DNA from: Planctomycetota bacterium
GTDB lineage: Bacteria > Planctomycetota > Planctomycetia > Pirellulales > Pirellulaceae
DNA length: 18,679 nt
Assembly (NCBI GenBank): GCA_029259935.1
Contig: JAJDEH010000100.1
Span: 1 to 18,679 of the forward strand
Direction of reading: 5' to 3'
Shown here in pieces: positions 13,688 through 18,679 of the stretch. Numbering within the stretch: the first letter of the stretch is position 1; each line of letters begins with the position of its first letter. The notes below the pieces were generated by a model. The model made no database searches. It worked only from the letters and a program-made list of their open reading frames with translations, and had not been told where the DNA came from. The position numbers and the translations under genes were made by a program.

Positions 13688-16600
13688 TTATTCCAAAGAC
13701 TGCGCCACGTCGGCCAAGCTTTCTTCTTCTTCGTCTGATTCATGCGGATTGCTTGGATCCAGATCGGTATCCTGGTCGGAATCCAGCACGGGAAGCGGAT
13801 CCACCATGGTCCAAGTGGGCAGCGAAGAAAGCAGGGCACTAACCATGTAACTTCCACGCAAGGCCCATAAGACGTATCCAGCGGAGAGGGAGGCCGTGGC
13901 GACGGAAGCCGATGTCACCACGAATTCGGGCAAGTCGACTTGTTGCTCGGCATCTTCTTGTAATTTGTCCAACTCCTGCAGCACCAGGGTTGGTTGATAA
14001 ACCAGCGTGGGCGAGACCTCCCGCAGCGCTCCGCCACTCGCGGCTAGTTCGCTTGGCGAAGACTGGCGATGGGTGCGCGTCGTGTGCTCCGATCGTGCCA
14101 TTCGGTCTCTGAATTCGGGTTCCGAGTCCTTCTGATTGGTGGCTGCTTCCGAGGTCGCCTCTTCGGGAGCTGGCGGTGGTGGTTGGAGTTCGGCTCCGTT
14201 GGAAATTGGGCCATTGTTCCCCTTGTTGACCAATGGGGCATCCTGCTTGGCGGCTGCCAGGGGCTCGGTTCCTTGTTCTGATTCACCTGCTTCCTCGGAC
14301 TCCGCCGCGTTCTCTTGTTCAACGGCCTCCTCCTGAGTGTCCGGCTCCTCCTGTGGGTCAGGTTCTTCCGGATCCTGCGAAGGTTGTGGCGGCGGCAGTT
14401 GGCCCAGCGCGTTGGCGTCCACGGTAACCATGGCGACGTTAGAATTCGCGGCACCATCGTTTGCCACGTAAGAAAACGTGTCGGTACCGAAGAAGCCTAG
14501 ATTCGCGGTGTAGAGAAACGAACCGTCGGGACCGAGCGACAGCGTGCCGTTGGATGGACCCGCGATGAGTATCGCATTCAGTGGATCCCCATCGCCGTCC
14601 ACGTCATTGGCTAGCACACCGGCCGCCGCGACACTCAGCGAATTCCCTGAACTGATAATGTAGGACTCATTCGTGGCGACCGGAGCGTCATTTCCCGGGC
14701 TGACGCTAATCGAAGCCGATTCCACCGCGGAACTGAAAGCGGTCGCGCCTCCGTTTACGGAAACGTTCACGCCTGACTGACCATTGGAGCCCAACGTCTG
14801 ATCCCACGCGCGGAAAGTCATCGTGCCCGCCGGGCCGTTGTAGTTTAGGTTTGGCACAAAGCGGACAAGTGCGGAGGTGTTTAGCAGCACGGCCGTGTTA
14901 TCACTCACCGACCCGAACGAAGTCCAACCGCTGCCCGTATTGAACTGCCATTGTCCGTTGGTGGTGTCCATCCCCGTGACGGCGATGCCCTCCACCGCGC
15001 CGCTGTCGGGGTCGGTAATGCGATCACCACCCGCGCTGGCGACAATCGCGGCCACGGTGTCGCCGACTGAGTTCGTGTTGTCTTCGTTGATACTGGTGAG
15101 ACGCATGTTGCCGGAATTGTCCAGCATGGGCGCATCGTTTACTGAATTGATGTCAACGTTGACCGTCCCCAAGTTGATCGTGCCCCCGCCGCCTGAGCCG
15201 GTGTTGCCGTTGTCGGTGACGTCGACCTGGATCGTATCCGCGTTGCTGCCGCTAATGTGTGCCGTGCCGTGCAGGAAGGTGATGTTGCTCGCGGAATTGA
15301 GGAACGCGTTGAGGTCGGCGAGCGTGCCATCGAGCGTCAAGGCACCGGTGCCACTGCCACCGACGGTCACACCGCCGCCGCTAAAGGCCGTCAAGTTGCC
15401 GCCGGTGCTGGTTGCCAGAGTTACGGTCAAGCTGCCAGTTCCGGCATCGGCGTCGCTGAGATCGATCGATGAAAGGTCCACGTCGCCGACGACATCTTCG
15501 GTGACGCCGATATTCGAGGGCAACGAACCAGAATTGGTCGGGTCGTCGTTCTCGGCGCTAATATCGACGTTGAACGTGCCGAGGGTGATCGTGCCGCCGC
15601 CCCCGTTTCCAGTATTGCCACTATCCGTGACATCGACTTGGATTGTGTCCGCATTGTCGCCGTTGGTGTTCGTCGTGCCGTGGAGATAGGTGACGTTGCT
15701 GGCTGTGTTAAGAAATGTATTGAGGTCGTTCAACGTACCATCCAGCGTTAGCGTACTCGTGCCACTACCGCCAACGGTCACGCCACTGCCGCTCAGGGCG
15801 GTCAAGTTGCCGCCGGTGCTGGTCGCCAAAGTGACTGTCAAAGATCCGCTTGCCGCGTCCACGTCACTCAGATTGATCGCCGAGATGTCGACGTTGCTGC
15901 CCACATCTTCGGTGACGCTGATGTCCATGGGCAGTGAACCGGCGTTGGTCGGGTCGTCGTTCTCGGCGCTAATATCGACGTTGACGGTTCCGAGGTTGAT
16001 TGTGCCGCCGCCACCTGAGCCCGTATTGCCATTGTCCGTAACGTCGACCTGGATCGTGTCCGCATTGTTGCCGTTGGTATGCGCCGTTCCATGCAGGTAA
16101 GTGATGTTGCTGGCCGTGTCGAGAAACGTGTTGAGGTTGCTCAATGAACCCGTCAGCGACATCGTGCCCGTGCCGCTACCGGCCACAGTGACACCGCCGC
16201 CCGTTAACGCCGTCAGGTTACCGCCAGTGGAAGTTGTTAACGTGACCGTTAGATTCCCGCCGCCGTGATCGACGTCGCTTAGGTCAATAGCCGATAGATC
16301 GACGTTTCCGCTGATGTCTTCCGTGACACTGATGTCGGTTGGCAGGCTGCCGGCATTGGTAGGGTCGTCGTTTGTGCCGCCAATGTTGATCGCTTGGCTG
16401 TTCGTACCCTCTTCACTGGATGCGTCACCTGATAGTCCGGGGTCCGAGCCGGTGTTCCCCTGGTCGTTGACCGTGACGGTGATGGTCGTGGAAGCGCTGG
16501 GAGTGTTGCTGCTGTTCAAATAAGTGATGGTACCGGTGCCGCCGCCGCTTAATAGGTTGTTGATCTGCGCAATCGTACCGCTGACAGTCACTGTGCCCGT

Positions 16601-18679
16601 GCCATTGCCACCGTCGACCGTGATGCCACTGTCGCCCGAGACGATGGTCAACGTACCTTCCCCCACGCCCAGCGTCGCTATCGCACCGCCGCCCATTTCA
16701 TCGACATCCGCCACGCCAAATCCCGTTCCGTGAATCGCTAGGCCGATTTGTTCCGTTGCCGAGAGCGCGCCGCCGGGTGCCGAAACCACCGGCGCGTCGT
16801 TGACGGCGGTAATGTCGATTTGTAGGGCGTCTACATCTTGCAGAGGTCCTCCACCGCCGGTGTTGCCCAAATCGTCCGTGGTCACGGTTAGCGTGTCGGC
16901 CGCGACGCCGACCACATCGGTATTGCCCAAGTAGGTTAATGAAGCGAGCGTCGTATTGATGTCGGTGACCGAACCCAAGATCGTCAAGTCACCGCTGCCG
17001 TTGCTGCCAGTGCTGATCGTGGCACCTCCAGAGAGCGTCACATTCAGCACGCCGCTACCGACCTGCAGCCGCGTCGTCAGACTGCTTCCTGCCGCGTCGA
17101 AGTCGCTGATGCTGATGCCGCCAATGGCTGTCGTGGTTTCTTCGGCCACTGTCTGTGTACCCGGCACGGCATTGACCGGCGCGTCATTGGCGTCGCCAAT
17201 ATCGACGTTGACGGTGCCCAGGTTGATGGTGCCACCGCCACCGCTGCCGGTGTTGCCATTGTCGGTTATGTCGAATTGAATCGTATCGGCGTTGTCGCCG
17301 TTGGTCCCGGACGTGCCATGTAGATACTGAATGTTGGCCGGCGTGTTCAGATAGGTGTTTAATGACGACAACGTGCCATTCAGGGTGAGCGTGCCCGAGC
17401 CACTTCCGCCAATGGTCACTCCACCGCCGCTCGTGGCCGACAAGTTTCCGCCGGTCGCTGTTGTCAGCGTGACGGTCAGGTTGCCGCCGCCATGGTCAAC
17501 GTCCGCAAGATCCACGGCCGACAAGTCAACCATGCTGGCCACATCTTCAGTGACCATGACGTCGGTGGGCAGGGAACCCGAATTGGTCGGATCGTCATTG
17601 GTTGCCGTGATGTTGATCGTTTGACTGTTCGTGCCTTCTTCGCTGGATGCATCTCCCGAGAGGCCGGGATCGCTGCCGGTGTTGCCAGCGTCGTTGACGG
17701 TTACCGAAATCGAAGTTGTGGCACTTGGAGTATCGCTGCCGTTCAAATAAGTAATCGTGCCGGTGCCGCCGCCCGTCAGCAGATTGTTGATCTGCGCGAT
17801 GCTGCCGCTCACCGTCACGGTCCCGGTGCCGTTTCCGGAATCAATGGTCACGCCGCTATCGCCACCAACGATGGACACCGTGCCTTCGCCCACGCTGAGG
17901 ACCGCCGTCGCGCCGCTGCCCGCTTCATCGACGTCCGTCACGCCAAAGCCCGTGCCATGAATGGCCAGACCGACTTGCTCCGTCGCACTCAAGGCCGAAC
18001 CGGGCGCTGTCACGACGGGAGCGTCATTGACAGTGGCGATATCGATTTGAATCGTGTCGACGTCCTGCAGGGCGCCGCCATTGCCGTTGTTGCCCAGGTC
18101 GTTGGTCGTCACCGTGATCGTATCGGCGGCCGTACCGACGACGTTCGTGTTTCCCGTATAGTTCAATGACGCCAACGTATTGTTGATGTCGGTGACCGAG
18201 CCTTGGATGGTCAGGTCGCCACTGCCGTTACTGCCTGAACTGATCGTAGCGCTTCCAGATAACGTAACCGCCAGCACGCCGTTGCTCACTTCCAGCCTCG
18301 TCGTTAGATTGTCGCCTCCCGCATCGACGTCAGTGATACTGATGCCGCTAATCGAGGTCGTTGTTTCTTCCGCAACCGATTGCGTACCGGGGACCGTGTT
18401 CACGGGTGCGTCGTTCTCGGCACTGATATCAACGTTGACCGTGCCCAAGTTAATCGTGCCACCGCCGCCGCTGCCGGTGTTACCGTTGTCGGTGACGTCA
18501 ACTTGGATCGTGTCGGCGTTGTCACCGTTCGTGTGAGCCGTGCCGTGCAAGTAGGTGATGTTGCTGGCGGAGTCGAGGAACGTATTGAGGTTGGCGAGCG
18601 TACCGGTGAGCGTCATCGTACCCGTGCCGCTGCCACCGACCGTTACGCCGCCGCCTGTCGAGGCCGAAAGGTCTCCGCC
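13688..18679 (-). CDS. Giant cadherin-like tandem-repeat surface protein (5' end off the window)
   Basis: The visible 1663 residues are open to the right edge, so the true start is outside. From N to C: domains of three types in the order A1 B1 C1 A2 B2 C2 A3 A4 A5, each beginning with NDDP or NDAP, then a domain D (14693-15139) and a tandem-95/VCBS-like domain E (about 14412-14692, VLANDVDGDGDP, TDTFSYVANDG). Next comes a Pro/Glu-rich acidic linker (about 14220-14411), a polar stretch, and a C-terminal hydrophobic anchor (about 13806-13924: LSAGYVLWALRG, then a second segment ending in DPLPVL) with a short acidic tail. This end is recurrent in very large bacterial cadherin-like proteins. Asp/Gly-rich turns such as DVDxGG suggest calcium binding. 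Expected role: adhesion, matrix or cell-cell contact at the surface. It lies directly upstream of the GGDEF/HD gene in the same transcript. Confidence 0.9.
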   Translation of the reverse strand, partial: GGDLSASTGGGVTVGGSGTGTMTLTGTLANLNTFLDSASNITYLHGTAHTNGDNADTIQVDVTDNGNTGSGGGGTINLGTVNVDISAENDAPVNTVPGTQSVAEETTTSISGISITDVDAGGDNLTTRLEVSNGVLAVTLSGSATISSGSNGSGDLTIQGSVTDINNTLASLNYTGNTNVVGTAADTITVTTNDLGNNGNGGALQDVDTIQIDIATVNDAPVVTAPGSALSATEQVGLAIHGTGFGVTDVDEAGSGATAVLSVGEGTVSIVGGDSGVTIDSGNGTGTVTVSGSIAQINNLLTGGGTGTITYLNGSDTPSATTSISVTVNDAGNTGSDPGLSGDASSEEGTNSQTINITATNDDPTNSGSLPTDVMVTEDVASMVDLSAVDLADVDHGGGNLTVTLTTATGGNLSATSGGGVTIGGSGSGTLTLNGTLSSLNTYLNTPANIQYLHGTSGTNGDNADTIQFDITDNGNTGSGGGGTINLGTVNVDIGDANDAPVNAVPGTQTVAEETTTAIGGISISDFDAAGSSLTTRLQVGSGVLNVTLSGGATISTGSNGSGDLTILGSVTDINTTLASLTYLGNTDVVGVAADTLTVTTDDLGNTGGGGPLQDVDALQIDITAVNDAPVVSAPGGALSATEQIGLAIHGTGFGVADVDEMGGGAIATLGVGEGTLTIVSGDSGITVDGGNGTGTVTVSGTIAQINNLLSGGGTGTITYLNSSNTPSASTTITVTVNDQGNTGSDPGLSGDASSEEGTNSQAINIGGTNDDPTNAGSLPTDISVTEDISGNVDLSAIDLSDVDHGGGNLTVTLTTSTGGNLTALTGGGVTVAGSGTGTMSLTGSLSNLNTFLDTASNITYLHGTAHTNGNNADTIQVDVTDNGNTGSGGGGTINLGTVNVDISAENDDPTNAGSLPMDISVTEDVGSNVDISAINLSDVDAASGSLTVTLATSTGGNLTALSGSGVTVGGSGTSTLTLDGTLNDLNTFLNTASNVTYLHGTTNTNGDNADTIQVDVTDSGNTGNGGGGTITLGTFNVDISAENDDPTNSGSLPSNIGVTEDVVGDVDLSSIDLSDADAGTGSLTVTLATSTGGNLTAFSGGGVTVGGSGTGALTLDGTLADLNAFLNSASNITFLHGTAHISGSNADTIQVDVTDNGNTGSGGGGTINLGTVNVDINSVNDAPMLDNSGNMRLTSINEDNTNSVGDTVAAIVASAGGDRITDPDSGAVEGIAVTGMDTTNGQWQFNTGSGWTSFGSVSDNTAVLLNTSALVRFVPNLNYNGPAGTMTFRAWDQTLGSNGQSGVNVSVNGGATAFSSAVESASISVSPGNDAPVATNESYIISSGNSLSVAAAGVLANDVDGDGDPLNAILIAGPSNGTLSLGPDGSFLYTANLGFFGTDTFSYVANDGAANSNVAMVTVDANALGQLPPPQPSQDPEEPDPQEEPDTQEEAVEQENAAESEEAGESEQGTEPLAAAKQDAPLVNKGNNGPISNGAELQPPPPAPEEATSEAATNQKDSEPEFRDRMARSEHTTRTHRQSSPSELAASGGALREVSPTLVYQPTLVLQELDKLQEDAEQQVDLPEFVVTSASVATASLSAGYVLWALRGSYMVSALLSSLPTWTMVDPLPVLDSDQDTDLDPSNPHESDEEEESLADVAQSLE
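15140..16372 (-). repeat. Three tandem A-type domains (A3-A5), 411 bp each
   Basis: Units are 15962-16372, 15551-15961 and 15140-15550, each exactly 411 bp (137 residues) from NDxP to NDxP. Each has VTEDxxxxVDxSxIxLSD, LTVTLxTSTGGNLTA, SGxGVTVxGSGT, an HGT turn and NGNTGxGGGGTIxLGT. The protein-level repeat is matched by long shared DNA stretches, for example ctcggcgctaatatcgacg at 15551 and 15962. Confidence 0.9.
16373..17599 (-). repeat. Second A-B-C super-repeat (1227 bp)
   Basis: A2 is 17189-17599 (137 residues), B2 is 16802-17188 (129 residues), C2 is 16373-16801 (143 residues). B has VPGTQxVAEETTTxIxGISIxDxDA and ADTxTVTTxDLGN. C has ATEQxGLAIHGTGFGVxDVDE, GxGTGTVTVSG and GNTGSDPGLSGDASSEEGTNSQ. 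Unit lengths equal those of the first super-repeat exactly. Confidence 0.9.
17600..18679 (-). repeat. First A-B-C super-repeat (A1 truncated by the window edge)
   Basis: C1 is 17600-18028 (143 residues), B1 is 18029-18415 (129 residues) and A1 starts beyond 18679, with 264 of the expected 411 bp visible. By length it should begin at 18826. Sequence is clearly homologous to the second super-repeat along its full length. Confidence 0.88.

Noticed and set aside
14877..15689. 270-codon plus-strand open frame across the repeats
   Set aside because: Antisense shadow of the low-complexity repeat gene; its Pro/Val-rich translation simply mirrors the repeat DNA.
14693..18679. CRISPR array or satellite DNA
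   Set aside because: The periodicity is 387-429 bp, keeps an open reading frame and encodes homologous protein domains.

Overview
The window looks like a chromosomal stretch of a planctomycete, probably a Pirellulales-type bacterium. The call rests on the gene mix: a secreted PSCyt1/DUF1549 cytochrome-type protein, a formylglycine-generating-enzyme-like (SUMF1-fold) lipoprotein-sized protein, a DUF3179 protein, and a giant tandem-repeat cadherin-like surface protein with a characteristic hydrophobic C-terminal anchor. GC content is moderate to high. No tRNA, rRNA, CRISPR array, transposase or phage gene was seen.

Layout. (1) Positions 1-1646, minus: 5' part of a PSCyt1/DUF1549 protein, running off the left edge. 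(2) 1734-2618, plus: AraC-type regulator, divergent from gene 1 across an 87-bp gap with a small palindrome. (3) 2619-2922: a 304-bp gap holding a 10-bp-arm hairpin and two sets of short direct repeats. (4) 2923-4536, plus: NuoE-NuoF fusion with a TTG start. (5) 4611-9689, minus: a probable two-gene operon. The upstream gene encodes a membrane-anchored DUF3179 protein whose reading frame holds one in-frame TGA exactly where the first Cys of the family's CxxC motif is expected. The downstream gene encodes a 1337-residue membrane-anchored multidomain protein with a HEQHH zincin-like motif, a propeller-like region and a CARDB-like domain. (6) 9955-11190, plus: secreted SUMF1-fold protein, probably not a true formylglycine-generating enzyme. 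(7) 11226-18679, minus: a second operon. First comes a giant repeat protein (5' end off the right edge), then, five bases after its stop codon, a membrane sensor with PAS, GGDEF and HD domains.

How they may work together. The right-hand operon pairs a surface protein with a c-di-GMP enzyme, which suggests local c-di-GMP control of adhesion or matrix. The middle operon appears to build an envelope module: DUF3179 plus a large anchored protease-like protein. The AraC regulator may control itself and the adjacent PSCyt1/DUF1549 gene.

The strongest candidate for something undescribed is the TGA in the DUF3179 gene. The frame stays open and family-like for more than 220 codons beyond it, it would give a U-x-x-C motif, and a small hairpin follows at a distance compatible with bacterial SECIS elements. 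A nonsense mutation or a base error remains possible. The second is the exact-length A-B-C super-repeat architecture of the giant protein coupled to the GGDEF/HD gene.
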